The notes: generated by a model from the sequence alone, not told the origin. A stretch of DNA of 64,000 nt from Amycolatopsis endophytica (GCF_013410405.1 NZ_JACCFK010000002.1:1178001-1242000); one strand, 5' to 3'; shown: positions 53,602 through 63,060, numbered from the stretch's first letter. A program made the numbers and translations.

Positions 53602-55947
53602 GTGACGGCCATGGACGGGAATCCGACAGCGCGGTCGATGGGTAACCTGCCCAGCCAGACGAGCTCCTTCATCGGCCGCCACCGCGAGTTGGGCGAAGTC
53701 AGGCGGGCGATGGAGGCAGGGCGCCTGCTGACTCTGACCGGCCCCGGCGGGGTCGGCAAGACACGGCTGGCGATCCAGGCCGCCGCGCGGGCGCGCCGGG
53801 CTTTTCCGCACGGTGTGTGGCTGGTCGACCTCGCCGCACTCCAGGAGCCCGCACAGCTCGCGGACACGGTGGCAACGGCGCTGGGGGTCAAGGACCAGTC
53901 GGCTCGTCCTGCCGTGGAGCAGATCATCGATCACCTGCGGGACCGGCGCCTGCTCATGGTGCTGGACAACTGCGAGCACGTCACGGTGGCGTGCGCCGCC
54001 CTCGTCGACCGGGTGCTCAGGCATGCGCCGGGGTTGCGGGTCCTGGCCACCAGCCGCCAGCCACTCGGGATCACCGGAGAGCGCGTCCTCACGATCGAGC
54101 CGCTCGCGGTGCCCGGCGCGGTGGATGTTCCTCCGACAGCGGTACTCGCGAAATACGAAGGGGTCGCGCTCCTCGTCGACCGGGCGAGCGCGGTACGGCC
54201 CGGCTTCGTCCTGGACGAGGAAAATCGAGAGACCGTCGCGCGCCTGTGCACCCGGCTCGATGGTCTCCCGCTCGCGATCGAGCTCGCGGCGACCAGGCTT
54301 CGCTCCCTCTCGGCCGCCCAGGTGGCGGACCGCCTCGACGACCGGTTCGCGCTGCTCACCAGAGGCAACCCAGCAGCCGTCTCCCGCCAGCAGACGCTGC
54401 GCGCCTTGATCGGCTGGAGCTACGACCTGTGCTCGGAGGCGGAGCGGCTGCTCTGGGCGCGGCTGTCGGTGTTTCCCGCCGAGTTCGACCTCGACGCCGT
54501 GGAAGGCATCTGCGCGGATGACATGCCCGCGCACGGGCCGGTGGTGGACCTGGTGGACGGGTTGGTGGCCAAGTCGGTCGTCACCGCGCGCCACGAGTTC
54601 CCGCGTGCGCGGTATCGCCTGCTGGAAACGATCCGGCAGTACGGGCGCGAGCGCCTGGCCGCCGCGGGGACGGAGGCCGAGCTGCGCCGGCGTCATCGCG
54701 ACTACTACCTCGCAGCGGCCGAACGACTGTGTGAGTCCTGGTGCGGGCCCGGTCAGGCCGCCAATCTCACCGAACTGCGCGTGGAAATGGACAATCTGAC
54801 CGCGGCGCTCGACTGGTCACTGACCGAACCGGGCGGCGACGTCGCGGCGCTCCGGCTGGTCTCGGCGCTGCGGTACCACTGGACGGTGGGTGGCTTCCTG
54901 TCGACGGGGCGGCGCCGGCTCGACCAGGCGCTGGCCCAGTCCCGGCGGCAGACACCGGATCGCGGCCACGCGCTGTGGGTGGCCGCGTGGATCGCGGTCC
55001 TCCAGGGGGATCCCGGCTCCGCACATGCCCGCCTGGTCGAGGGCGCGCGGATCGCCGAGGTCAACGACGACGACCACCTGCGCGCCTACGTGGAGATGTT
55101 CCGGGGCACGACAGCCCTGTTCGAAGGAGATGCGGGGGCCGGAGTCGCTCGCCTGTGTCAGGGCATCGAGCTCATGAAGAAACTCGACGACAGCGCCGGG
55201 GTGCTGTTGGGGCTCTTCCAGTACAGCGTCGCGCTCTCCCTGACCGGTGATCACACCCGCGCCAGGTCCGTGTGCGATGAAGCCATGCGCATCTCCGATC
55301 GGCGGCAGGAGTCCTGGGCGCGGTCGGAAACCCTGTGGGCCCGCGCCATGGACCTGTGGATCGACGGCGAGGCGGGCGGCGCGACCGCCGATCTGGTGCG
55401 CCAATCCCTGCGCGCGACGCCCAATGCCAACTACATCAGTACGGTTCTGGACATCGAGCTACTGGCCTGGACGGCAGCCTCCCGGCACGAATTCGAGGAG
55501 GCGGCCCGCCTGCTCGGGCAGGCCGAGGGGATCTGGAAGTCGTTCGGGACCACCATCGAGGCGTTCGGACCGCATTTCGCCCGGTATTCCGCCGAGTGCC
55601 GGACTTCGGCGGCCGGGTCACTCGGTCGTGCCCGCTTCGAGGCGCTCTTCGAGGAGGGCCGGGACCGGCGACTCCCCGGCGGTCCCGGCAACGCTCCCCC
55701 ATCGCCGGTACAGGGTGAGCCTTCGCGTGCGGTCGATCTCAGCCGGCGTGAACGGGACGTCGCGCGTCTCATCGCGAAGGGCATGACGAACAAGGAGATC
55801 GCCGCGAAGCTCATGTTGTCGCCGCGAACCGTCGACGGACATGTGGAACGACTGTTCGCCAAGACCGGTGTGTCGAATCGGGCACAGGTGGTCGTCTGGA
55901 TGGCCGAGCACGGCACCGCGCACCGCCGAGACGACGAGAACCCTTAG
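53602..55947 (+). CDS. Large ATP-binding LuxR-type regulator
   Basis: 781 residues from GTG 53602 (ATG 53611 possible). An AAA/NB-ARC-like ATPase with Walker A GPGGVGKT (47-54) and Walker B LMVLDNCEHV, a winged-helix region (RALIGWSYDLCSEAERLLWA), a TPR-like helical region of about 300 residues, and a C-terminal LuxR HTH (LSRRERDVARLIAKGMTNKE). The family regulates secondary metabolism and stress genes in actinomycetes. It may control the divergent-reading or nearby monooxygenase genes, but no direct link is visible. Confidence 0.92.
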   Translation: MTAMDGNPTARSMGNLPSQTSSFIGRHRELGEVRRAMEAGRLLTLTGPGGVGKTRLAIQAAARARRAFPHGVWLVDLAALQEPAQLADTVATALGVKDQSARPAVEQIIDHLRDRRLLMVLDNCEHVTVACAALVDRVLRHAPGLRVLATSRQPLGITGERVLTIEPLAVPGAVDVPPTAVLAKYEGVALLVDRASAVRPGFVLDEENRETVARLCTRLDGLPLAIELAATRLRSLSAAQVADRLDDRFALLTRGNPAAVSRQQTLRALIGWSYDLCSEAERLLWARLSVFPAEFDLDAVEGICADDMPAHGPVVDLVDGLVAKSVVTARHEFPRARYRLLETIRQYGRERLAAAGTEAELRRRHRDYYLAAAERLCESWCGPGQAANLTELRVEMDNLTAALDWSLTEPGGDVAALRLVSALRYHWTVGGFLSTGRRRLDQALAQSRRQTPDRGHALWVAAWIAVLQGDPGSAHARLVEGARIAEVNDDDHLRAYVEMFRGTTALFEGDAGAGVARLCQGIELMKKLDDSAGVLLGLFQYSVALSLTGDHTRARSVCDEAMRISDRRQESWARSETLWARAMDLWIDGEAGGATADLVRQSLRATPNANYISTVLDIELLAWTAASRHEFEEAARLLGQAEGIWKSFGTTIEAFGPHFARYSAECRTSAAGSLGRARFEALFEEGRDRRLPGGPGNAPPSPVQGEPSRAVDLSRRERDVARLIAKGMTNKEIAAKLMLSPRTVDGHVERLFAKTGVSNRAQVVVWMAEHGTAHRRDDENP

Positions 55948-55985
55948 ACACCGTACAACTTCTCGGCGTTCCCGTGGGTGATCAG
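55944..55985 (-). pseudogene. C-terminal relic of an amidohydrolase
   Basis: On the minus strand LITHGNAEKLYGV then TAA, with an in-frame TAG just upstream. Amidohydrolase-2 (TIM-barrel decarboxylase/hydrolase) proteins commonly end with a motif of this form (I..GNAxKLYG). Only 13 residues remain, overlapping the LuxR stop and lying just after the monooxygenase gene of the same strand, where an amidohydrolase could once have followed. Confidence 0.4.
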
Positions 55986-56043
55986 CTACGAGTGGTCGCC
56001 TGCCGGACGGATCCGGTCCGCCCCGAGCGTCGGCCGGCCGTCG

Positions 56044-57249
56044 TCAGATCAGGGGTGTGATCTGGTCATCCCGGCGCAGGAGGGCCTTGCCGTAGATTTC
56101 GTAGTTGACCGTCGGAAGGGTGACAGCGTGCCGGGCGGCGACGGCCGAGTCCCGCCAGATGCGCTGCAGGGGATTGACTTCGGCGAAGCTGCCCGCACCG
56201 TGAGCGAACAGCAGGATGTCGATCGCCCGCGTGACGTTGTCCAGCACCCACGCGGTGTCCGCGCGCACCCGCGCCCGGGCCAGCTGATCCGGGTAACCGC
56301 CCTGGGCGGCGGCGGTGTCGATGTCGTCCGCGGCTCGGTAGGCGTGCAGATGCGCGGTCTCGATCCGCATCGCGGCTTCCGCCAACTGGAGCTGGAAGCC
56401 CACCGAATCGGACTGCGCCGCGAAGTGGGTGTAGGAGATCGGCTTCGTGGCGGCTTTGGCCTGCACGATTTCGAGCGCCCTGCGGCCGAGCCCGAGCTGC
56501 GGGCCGGCGAGCACGAGGGCCAGGATCGGGACGAGCGCGGAACGGTAGAGCGTCTCGTCGGTGTGCTCGGTGCCGTAGTGACCCTCGATCAGGGGAGGAA
56601 CAGACAGGACCCGGTGTTCGGGGACGAACACGTCTTCGGCGACCATGCAGTTGGAGCCTGATGCCCGCATTCCGGCGACGAACCAGGTCTCCTCGAGTTT
56701 CAGGTCGCTACGGGGAATGAGCGCCATCCCCTGGTCCACGACCGCGCCCGACTCGTCGGTGATGGGGACACCCATCGTGGCCCAGTCCGCGTGCCACGAT
56801 CCCGAGTTGTAGTACCAGCGGCCGGTCACCCGGTAGCCACCGTCCACTTTGGTGGTTTCCGACGTCGGTGTGATCACGCCGCAGACCTTCGCGTCCGGCG
56901 TGTCGGCCCACACGTCGTCCTGGGCCTGCTGGGGAAAGAGCCCGACCACCCAGGCGCAGACGTTGCACAGCGTCACCACCCAGGCCGTGCCACCGTCGGC
57001 CTCGGCGACCGCCGCGGAAACGTCGAGCATGGTGCGCATGGACGTTTCATAGCCGCCGTAACGCTTCGGCTGCGCGATCTTGAACACTCCCGCTTCGGCC
57101 AAGGCGGTGATGCTTTCCTCGACCACCCGCCGATCGGCCTCGCCCTGCGCCGAGTTCTTGGCGAGCATCGGTTGCAGGGCCCGGATCCGGTCGACGAGTT
57201 CGGCCCCGGTGGGAATCGTGTCGGCAGGCCGGTCGGCGATATGCGTCAT
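56044..57249 (-). CDS. Oxygenase subunit of a two-component flavin monooxygenase (acyl-CoA dehydrogenase fold)
   Basis: 401 residues. The acyl-CoA-dehydrogenase fold is seen in the N-terminal helices (EESITALAEAGVFKIAQPKR), the middle strand domain (GGYRVTGRWYYNSGSWHADW) and the C-terminal four-helix bundle. It lacks the catalytic Glu context of acyl-CoA dehydrogenases, and belongs to the HpaB/HsaA-like oxygenases that use FMNH2 or FADH2. The reductase gene is 46 bases upstream on the same strand. Probable hydroxylation of an aromatic or related substrate. Confidence 0.85.
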   Translation of the reverse strand: MTHIADRPADTIPTGAELVDRIRALQPMLAKNSAQGEADRRVVEESITALAEAGVFKIAQPKRYGGYETSMRTMLDVSAAVAEADGGTAWVVTLCNVCAWVVGLFPQQAQDDVWADTPDAKVCGVITPTSETTKVDGGYRVTGRWYYNSGSWHADWATMGVPITDESGAVVDQGMALIPRSDLKLEETWFVAGMRASGSNCMVAEDVFVPEHRVLSVPPLIEGHYGTEHTDETLYRSALVPILALVLAGPQLGLGRRALEIVQAKAATKPISYTHFAAQSDSVGFQLQLAEAAMRIETAHLHAYRAADDIDTAAAQGGYPDQLARARVRADTAWVLDNVTRAIDILLFAHGAGSFAEVNPLQRIWRDSAVAARHAVTLPTVNYEIYGKALLRRDDQITPLI

Positions 57250-57295
57250 GGTGAAGACTCCTTCTGTTCGGTGAAGACGCCGGCGGTCGGTGCGC

Positions 57296-57838
57296 TCAGC
57301 GAGAACAAGCCGCGATCAGATCGGTGACGGACGTACGGGCCCTCGTCCCGTAGCGTGAGTGAGTTCCGAAGACTCGGTGCGCGTACACCAGGGGCGGCAT
57401 CTCGGTCCGGCTGGCATGGGTGACCAGACCGAGCAGCATCAGGTGATCCCCGGCCTCGACCACCTGGTGCAGGTGACAGGTCATCCAGCCGGCAGCGGCC
57501 TCCAGCCGGGGCAGACCGCGGTCGGCGTACCAGGCGGTGCCGGTGAACCGGTCGGCTCCAGGGGTCGCGAACAGGGTCGCGACGCCCTCCTGGCCGTGGC
57601 CCAGCAGACTGACCGCGAAGCGGCCGGCCGTCCGAATCCGCGCCAGCACCGTCGAACGCCGGTCGAACGCCACGCTGACCAGCGGCGGCGTCAACGACAG
57701 CGACGCGAACGACGACACCGTCGCGCCGCACGGCTGGCCGTCGGCCATGGTGGTCACGATGGTCACCGGGGTGCACACCGCCGCCATGACGTCGCGGAAC
57801 CGCTGAGGCGGAACTGGGGCTTCCGTCGCCTGTGCCAT
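57296..57838 (-). CDS. Flavin reductase component
   Basis: 180 residues from ATG 57838. The FMN-binding split barrel is clear: PVTIVTTMADGQPCGATVSSFASLSLTPPLVSVAFD, with RFAVSLLGHGQ. HpaC/HsaB-type NAD(P)H:flavin reductase supplying reduced flavin to the oxygenase downstream. A possible operator with arms GTAGGGG/CCCC-CTAC lies just upstream at about 57875-57900. Confidence 0.9.
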   Translation of the reverse strand: MAQATEAPVPPQRFRDVMAAVCTPVTIVTTMADGQPCGATVSSFASLSLTPPLVSVAFDRRSTVLARIRTAGRFAVSLLGHGQEGVATLFATPGADRFTGTAWYADRGLPRLEAAAGWMTCHLHQVVEAGDHLMLLGLVTHASRTEMPPLVYAHRVFGTHSRYGTRARTSVTDLIAACSR

Positions 57839-57973
57839 GCCGACGATCTTCAGGTGCGTGCCCGCGTCCGACGTAGGGGGAAATCACCCCACCCCACTAC
57901 CCGATCACCGGAGCCGGGGCGTCGTGCTCCCCGCGCGGGCCGCCCGGTCCCCCATCACGCCCCAGCGGCAGGG

Positions 57974-58906
57974 TTACCGCTTTCCCGGGACGGCACTGGC
58001 TGCGCCGCGCGCGGAGCCGGCAAGGGCACGTTCGCGACAACGCGGAACTTCCGCGGCACCGCTCGTCTGGCGGAGGAGCGCGAGTGCCTCGTCGGAGGGT
58101 GAGCCGGCAGGTGTCGTGCACACGATCAGCACCTGGTCCGGCGAACGGGCGATCGACAGCGTCTGCTGGGTCACGGTCACCGCGCCGACGACGGGGTGGT
58201 GCAGTTCGTAGGACGCGGCGTCACAGGGCGCCACGCGGTGGTCACCCCAGAGCGCGACGAACTCCGGGCTCCGCATCGTCAGTTCGCCGATCAGCTCCGC
58301 GAGCAGCGGATCCCGCGGGTGCTTGCCGACGGTGATCCGCAGGTTGCCGACCACCGCGCGGACCTTGCGCCGCCAGTCCGTGTACAGCTCGCGACAGTGC
58401 GGGTCGAGGAACAGCATCCGGGTGATGTTCGGCCGCCGCGCCGGATCGTCCGGACTGTGGAAGTCCAGGTGACCGGCCAGCAGGGCGTGCCCGAGCGCGT
58501 TCCACGCCAGCACGTCCGTGCGCCGGCCGAGCACCAGCGCCGGAACACCGTCGACGGCGCGCAGGAGGTCCCGCGTCTCGTCGGCGAGTTTTTCCGGCCG
58601 GGGGCGGGGCACGCGGGGGGCGCGGCGGGCGGCCTCGGCGAGCCGGGCGAGGTGCTCGCGCTCGTGGTCGTCGAGCCGGAGGGCGCGAGCGATCGCCTCG
58701 AGCACTTCGGCCGAGGCCCCGCGGGACAAACCCTGCTCCAACCGGGTGTAGTACGACACGCTGACCCCCGCCAGCTGGGCCAGTTCTTCGCGCCGCAGCC
58801 CCGCCACCCGTCGGCGGGGGCCGACGTCGCGCAGACCGACGTGCTCCGGTCGCAGCAGCGCCCTTCTGGCCTGCAGGAAATCGCCCAATGGCCCAGGTCC
58901 GTCCAT
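57974..58906 (-). CDS. XRE regulator with MmyB-like domain, second copy
   Basis: 310 residues from ATG 58906. HTH AGLRREELAQLAGVSVSYYT then ARALRLDDHEREHLARLAEA, followed by the MmyB-like domain (VLAWNALGHALLAG). Same class as the gene at 12699, with the same GATACT-N6-ATG leaderless start. The C-terminus is longer and ends in a low-complexity region. Divergent from the metallo-hydrolase at 59008. Confidence 0.9.
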   Translation of the reverse strand: MDGPGPLGDFLQARRALLRPEHVGLRDVGPRRRVAGLRREELAQLAGVSVSYYTRLEQGLSRGASAEVLEAIARALRLDDHEREHLARLAEAARRAPRVPRPRPEKLADETRDLLRAVDGVPALVLGRRTDVLAWNALGHALLAGHLDFHSPDDPARRPNITRMLFLDPHCRELYTDWRRKVRAVVGNLRITVGKHPRDPLLAELIGELTMRSPEFVALWGDHRVAPCDAASYELHHPVVGAVTVTQQTLSIARSPDQVLIVCTTPAGSPSDEALALLRQTSGAAEVPRCRERALAGSARGAASAVPGKR

Positions 58907-58912
58907 ACGCCC

Positions 58913-59000
58913 AGTATCCGGCGCACGGCCGAGCCCAGCCACACCCCGCGAGGGGTAGGACAACGCGGGAGTGGTTCGCACCCGCCCGCGTTCCCAGACT
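58913..59000. promoter_or_regulatory. Back-to-back leaderless promoters, second copy
   Basis: GATACT (minus, 58918-58913) stands 6 bases before the XRE ATG and CAGACT (plus, 58995-59000) 7 bases before the hydrolase ATG. CACCCCgcgaGGGGTAGG and AACGCGGG...CCCGCGTT lie between as possible operators. Confidence 0.5.
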
Positions 59001-59007
59001 CGGTGTC

Positions 59008-59925
59008 ATGGAGCACAACCCCGAGCAGATCGCACTGGGCGAGGTCACCGTCACCCGCGTCAAGGAGTTCTACGGTTCGGTCGAGATGAACCCGGAGGAG
59101 TTCTTCCCGGACAGTCCCGATGGCGCGTGGGACGAGCACCGCGACTGGCTGGCGCCGGACTTCTGGAACCCCGACACCGGCCAATGCCAGTCGGCGATCC
59201 AGTCCTGGCTGCTGCGCAGCGAGGGGCGCACGATCCTCGTCGACACCGGCGTGGGCAACCACAAGGACCGGCCCTACGCCCCGGTCTGGAGCCGCCTGGA
59301 CACGAGCTACCTCGACAACCTCGCCGCCGCCGGGGTCCGGCCCGAGGACGTCGACATCGTCATCAACACCCATCTGCACATCGACCACGTGGGCTGGAAC
59401 ACCCGGCTCGACGGCCGCACCTGGGTGCCGACCTTCCCGAACGCCACGTACCTGATGCCGCGCCGGGACTTCGAGTTCTGGGACCCGGCCAACGAGAACG
59501 AGTCCGTGCTGGGCCGGGGGAACCAGAACGTCTTCGAGGACAGCGTCGCACCGGTCCACCAGGCCGGCCTGACCCGGCTGTGGGACGGGTCGTACCGGAT
59601 CGACAAGAACCTGCGGCTCGACCTCGCACCCGGGCACACTCCCGGCTCGTCCGTGCTCACCCTGGCCTCCGGCGGCGAACGGGCCCTGTTCGTCGGAGAC
59701 CTGGTGCACACCGCGCTGCAGATCGCCGAGCCGGAAACCAACTCCTGCTTCTGCGAGGACCCGGCCGGGTCCCGGGCCACCCGGCACAAACTGCTCGGCC
59801 ACGCCGCCGAGACCAACGCGCTCGTGTTCCCCGCGCACTTCGCCGGCGCCGGCGCCGCCGAGGTCGAACGCCACGGATCGAAGTTCGCGATCAAGGAGTG
59901 GGCGGCGTTCTCCCGCATCCGCTGA
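59008..59925 (+). CDS. Metallo-beta-lactamase-fold hydrolase
   Basis: 305 residues. Metal motif H122-L-H124-I-D126-H127 (THLHIDHVGWN), further ligands in APGHTPGSSV and FVGDLVHTALQ and a final HFAGAG. Members of this group hydrolyse lactones, esters or phosphodiesters. Regulated by position by the divergent XRE. Followed by a carboxylesterase 26 bases downstream; both may act on one ester or lactone. Confidence 0.9.
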   Translation: MEHNPEQIALGEVTVTRVKEFYGSVEMNPEEFFPDSPDGAWDEHRDWLAPDFWNPDTGQCQSAIQSWLLRSEGRTILVDTGVGNHKDRPYAPVWSRLDTSYLDNLAAAGVRPEDVDIVINTHLHIDHVGWNTRLDGRTWVPTFPNATYLMPRRDFEFWDPANENESVLGRGNQNVFEDSVAPVHQAGLTRLWDGSYRIDKNLRLDLAPGHTPGSSVLTLASGGERALFVGDLVHTALQIAEPETNSCFCEDPAGSRATRHKLLGHAAETNALVFPAHFAGAGAAEVERHGSKFAIKEWAAFSRIR

Positions 59926-59951
59926 CCCCGCCCGGAAAGGAAGCGTGTTCC

Positions 59952-61397
59952 ATGACCCACAACGGGAATCCGGTGGCCGGCACCCCGGCGGGCGCCGTGC
60001 GCGGCATCCGCGACGGCTCCGGTGAGTTCTACCGTGCCATCCCCTACGCGGCAGCACCGGCCGGCGCGGGCCGGTTCGCCCCGCCCGAGCCACACCCCGG
60101 CTGGCCCGGCGTCCGCGACGGCACGCGGCCTTCGCCCACAGCGCCCCAGCCCACCCGCGACTTCGGCCGGCTCGACATGACCCCCTACTTCGGGCCGGGC
60201 TGGGTACCGGGCGAGGAGTACCTGACCGTCGACGTCCGCACACCCGCCGCGGACGGCGGCAAGCGCCCCGTCCTGGTCTTCGTGCACGGAGGCGGGTTCG
60301 TCACCGGTTCGACCCGCGCCGCGCTCTACGACGGCAGGGCTTTCGCTCGCGACGGCATCGTGCTCGTGACGGTGAACTACCGCCTCGGCATCCCCGGGTT
60401 CCTGCACCTGGAGGGCGCTCCGGCCAACCGCGGGCTGCTCGACGTGCTCGCCGCGCTCAGTTGGGTGCGCGCCACGGTCGCGGCGTTCGGTGGTGACCCG
60501 GACAACGTGACGATCTGCGGTCAGTCCGCGGGCGCGACGCTCGTCGGAGCGCTCCTCGCGACTCCCGGGGCCAAGGGGCTGTTCCGGCGGGCGATCGTGC
60601 AGAGCGGCAGTGGAACCGGCGCCTTCACCCCGGAACAGGCGCGCCGGGTCACCGCCGCGGCGGCCGCCACGCTGGGTACCGAGCCGACCGCCGAAGCGTT
60701 CGCCGCGATCCCGGACGAGCGGTTGGTGGAGATCCTGCCGTCACTGGCCGGCCTCGACCTGCGCACCAGCACCGCCACGGACCCGCTGGCCGGCCTCAGC
60801 CAGTTCAGCCTCGTCCTGCCGGTCCAGCCCGCCGACGGGCTCGCCGACGGTCCGGCCCGTGAGGTCGACCTGCTGATCGGCACCACCACCGAAGAGGGCC
60901 ACCTCTACCTCGTGCCACAGGGCAACCTCGAATCCTCCACGGAGGAGGACGTGCTCGCCCTCGCCGCGCAGGTGCACCCCGCTCCGGAGACGGCGGTCGC
61001 CGCGCACCGCGCCGCACTGCCGGACGCGAGCCAGGGCGAACTGCGCTCGGCAGTGCTCGGGGAGGCCCTGTTCGGGGCCGGGACGGCACACCTGGCCGGA
61101 GCTCACGCGCAGATCTCCGGCGGCCGCACCCACGTGTACTCGTTCGGCTACCGCTCGACCGCTCTCGACGGACGGCTCGGCGCCGCCCACACCGTCGAGT
61201 TGCCCTTCGTCTTCGACATCGCCGACGAGCCGTGGCTGCACGGTGACACCGGCCTGCTCGGCCCGGACCCGGCCCCGGACGGGCTCGCCGCCCGGATGCA
61301 CGCCACCTGGGTGTCGTTCGCCCGGACCGGGGACCCGGGTTGGGCCGCGTACGATCCGCGACGACCTGTGGCGGAGGTCTTCGGCACCGCGCGGTGA
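59952..61397 (+). CDS. Type B carboxylesterase
   Basis: 481 residues. Oxyanion motif HGGGF (112-116) and nucleophile S192 in CGQSAGA, with VNYRLGIPGFL, are diagnostic. The acidic residue is likely in TTTEEG and the catalytic histidine in AAHTVELPFVF. Hydrolyses a small ester or carbamate. Cotranscribed with the metallo-hydrolase. Ends in front of a bidirectional double hairpin. Confidence 0.92.
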   Translation: MTHNGNPVAGTPAGAVRGIRDGSGEFYRAIPYAAAPAGAGRFAPPEPHPGWPGVRDGTRPSPTAPQPTRDFGRLDMTPYFGPGWVPGEEYLTVDVRTPAADGGKRPVLVFVHGGGFVTGSTRAALYDGRAFARDGIVLVTVNYRLGIPGFLHLEGAPANRGLLDVLAALSWVRATVAAFGGDPDNVTICGQSAGATLVGALLATPGAKGLFRRAIVQSGSGTGAFTPEQARRVTAAAAATLGTEPTAEAFAAIPDERLVEILPSLAGLDLRTSTATDPLAGLSQFSLVLPVQPADGLADGPAREVDLLIGTTTEEGHLYLVPQGNLESSTEEDVLALAAQVHPAPETAVAAHRAALPDASQGELRSAVLGEALFGAGTAHLAGAHAQISGGRTHVYSFGYRSTALDGRLGAAHTVELPFVFDIADEPWLHGDTGLLGPDPAPDGLAARMHATWVSFARTGDPGWAAYDPRRPVAEVFGTAR

Positions 61398-61447
61398 CCG
61401 GACCGTGTCCGGTCGGCTGCCCCGATACCGGCGGGATCGGGGCAGCC
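61396..61447. terminator. Double hairpin between convergent genes
   Basis: Two perfect stems: GACCGGAC-cgt-GTCCGGTC (61396-61414), then GGCTGCCCCGAT-nine bases-ATCGGGGCAGCC (61415-61447). The pair sits between the convergent carboxylesterase and transporter genes and can end transcription from both sides. Confidence 0.8.
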
Positions 61448-61465
61448 GCGCTCAACGTCCCGGTC

Positions 61466-62851
61466 TCACCCGTCCTCACCGGGCTTCGTGAAGGCAGGCA
61501 CGCCGCAACCCGCCCCTGCGCCCGGATTCTCGACGGGAGTGTCCAATGCGGACAGTGACATCCCCTTCGTTTCACGGGTCGCGACCACCGCGATCGTCGA
61601 GATGATCGCGGCGACCGCGAGGTACAGCGCGATCGGGATCGACGAGCCGAAGCTCTTGAGCAGCGTCGCGGTGATGAACGGCGCCAGGGAACCCGCGAAG
61701 ATCGACGTCGTCTGGTAGCCGAGTGACACACCCGCGTAGCGCATCCGCGTCGGGAACAACTCGGCCATCATCGCCGGCTGCGGGGCGTACATCAGGCCAT
61801 GCACGGCGACCCCCAGCACCAGCGCCAGCACGATCAGCACCGGGGATCCGGTGTCCATCAACGGGAATCCGGCGAATCCCCAGCCGGTCATGGCGATCGA
61901 ACCGGCGAGGAACACCGGACGGCGTCCCCACCGGTCCGCGAGGTGGCCGAACAGCGGGACCAGGACCAGGTGCGCGAGGTGCGCGAACACCAGGAGCAGC
62001 AGGATGTCGGTCGTGCTGCTGCCCACCCGCAGCGCCAGGTACGTGATCGAGAACGTCACCACCACCTGGTACAGGATGTTCTCACCGACCCGCGCGCCCA
62101 TCGCCACGAGGACGCCGCGCGGATACTGCCGCACCACCTCGATGATCGAGGTCCGCTCGTTCTCCCGAGCCTGCGCCTTCTCCAGCGACGCCAGGAAGAT
62201 CGGCGCCTCCTCCACCTGCGTGCGGATGTAGTAGCCGATCAGCACGATGACGGCCGAAGCCCAGAACGCGGCACGCCAGCCCCAGGACAGGAACTGCTCC
62301 GGTGAGAGCAGCCCGGACAGCCCGAGCAGGACCACCGTCGCGACCAGGTTGCCGATCGGCAGCCCCGCCTGCGGCCAGCTGGACCAGAACGCCCGGCTGC
62401 GGTCCGGGCTGTGCTCTCCCACCAGCAGCACCGCGCCACCCCACTCACCGCCCAGCGCGAAGCCCTGGACGAACCGCAGGAGCACCAGGATCATCGGCGC
62501 CCAGTATCCGATCGATGCGAAGGCAGGAACACAGCCGATCGCGAACGTCGCCGCCCCGACCAGCAGCAGGCTCAGCTGCAGGAGCTTCTTCCTGCCGAGC
62601 CGGTCGCCGAAATGCCCGAAGACGATCCCGCCGAGCGGGCGGGCGACGAAACCCACCGCGTACACGAGCAAAGCGTTGATCACGCCGTCGAGCGGCTGAT
62701 CGGACTGCGGGAAGAACAACGCGCCGAAAACGAGCGCCGAGGACGCCGAATAGAGCAGGAACTCGTACCACTCGGCCACGGTGCCGGCCATCGAGGCCGC
62801 CACGACCTTGCGCAGCCCGCTCGGCGGCGGGCTCGCGTGTTGTACTCGCAT
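61466..62851 (-). CDS. MFS transporter, metabolite:H+ symporter (MHS) type
   Basis: 461 residues from ATG 62851. 12 predicted membrane segments, AEWYEFLLYSASSALVFGALF opening, GHFGDRLGRKKLL and HLADRWGRRPVFLAGS loops, and FVQGFALGGEWGGAVLL, all typical of the ProP/ShiA-like MHS group of carboxylate and betaine importers. An 18-bp dyad upstream suggests regulation. Substrate unknown. Confidence 0.92.
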   Translation of the reverse strand: MRVQHASPPPSGLRKVVAASMAGTVAEWYEFLLYSASSALVFGALFFPQSDQPLDGVINALLVYAVGFVARPLGGIVFGHFGDRLGRKKLLQLSLLLVGAATFAIGCVPAFASIGYWAPMILVLLRFVQGFALGGEWGGAVLLVGEHSPDRSRAFWSSWPQAGLPIGNLVATVVLLGLSGLLSPEQFLSWGWRAAFWASAVIVLIGYYIRTQVEEAPIFLASLEKAQARENERTSIIEVVRQYPRGVLVAMGARVGENILYQVVVTFSITYLALRVGSSTTDILLLLVFAHLAHLVLVPLFGHLADRWGRRPVFLAGSIAMTGWGFAGFPLMDTGSPVLIVLALVLGVAVHGLMYAPQPAMMAELFPTRMRYAGVSLGYQTTSIFAGSLAPFITATLLKSFGSSIPIALYLAVAAIISTIAVVATRETKGMSLSALDTPVENPGAGAGCGVPAFTKPGEDG

Positions 62852-62877
62852 CAGTGACTCCTTTGTCGAGGAACAAA

Positions 62878-62895
62878 TGCACAATCGGTTGTGCA
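62878..62895. promoter_or_regulatory. 18-bp operator upstream of the MHS transporter
   Basis: TGCACAA-TCGG-TTGTGCA has perfect 7-base arms, 27 bases upstream of the transporter ATG. A second weaker dyad TTTGT..ACAAA lies between. The regulator is not in the window. Confidence 0.6.
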
Positions 62896-63060
62896 CTTGG
62901 TGCGAACGCTCTCCGGGAGAATGTCCGGCAAGGGTCGGGTTCCGCTCAGCCCGTGGCGTGGCGGGAGCCGCCGAGCAGGAGCCCGTCAACCGTCCGGGCC
63001 CAGCTGGCCCCGGACACGGCCACGGCGAGCGGGTCGTTCGTCCGTGGACGGGACAAGCCG

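Noticed and set aside
58959..58985. Similarity of GGTTCGCACCCGCCCGCG to the tRNA 3' end, as a right attachment site
   Set aside because: Matches only partly, with indels, and lies between divergent promoters; chance similarity in GC-rich DNA is more likely.
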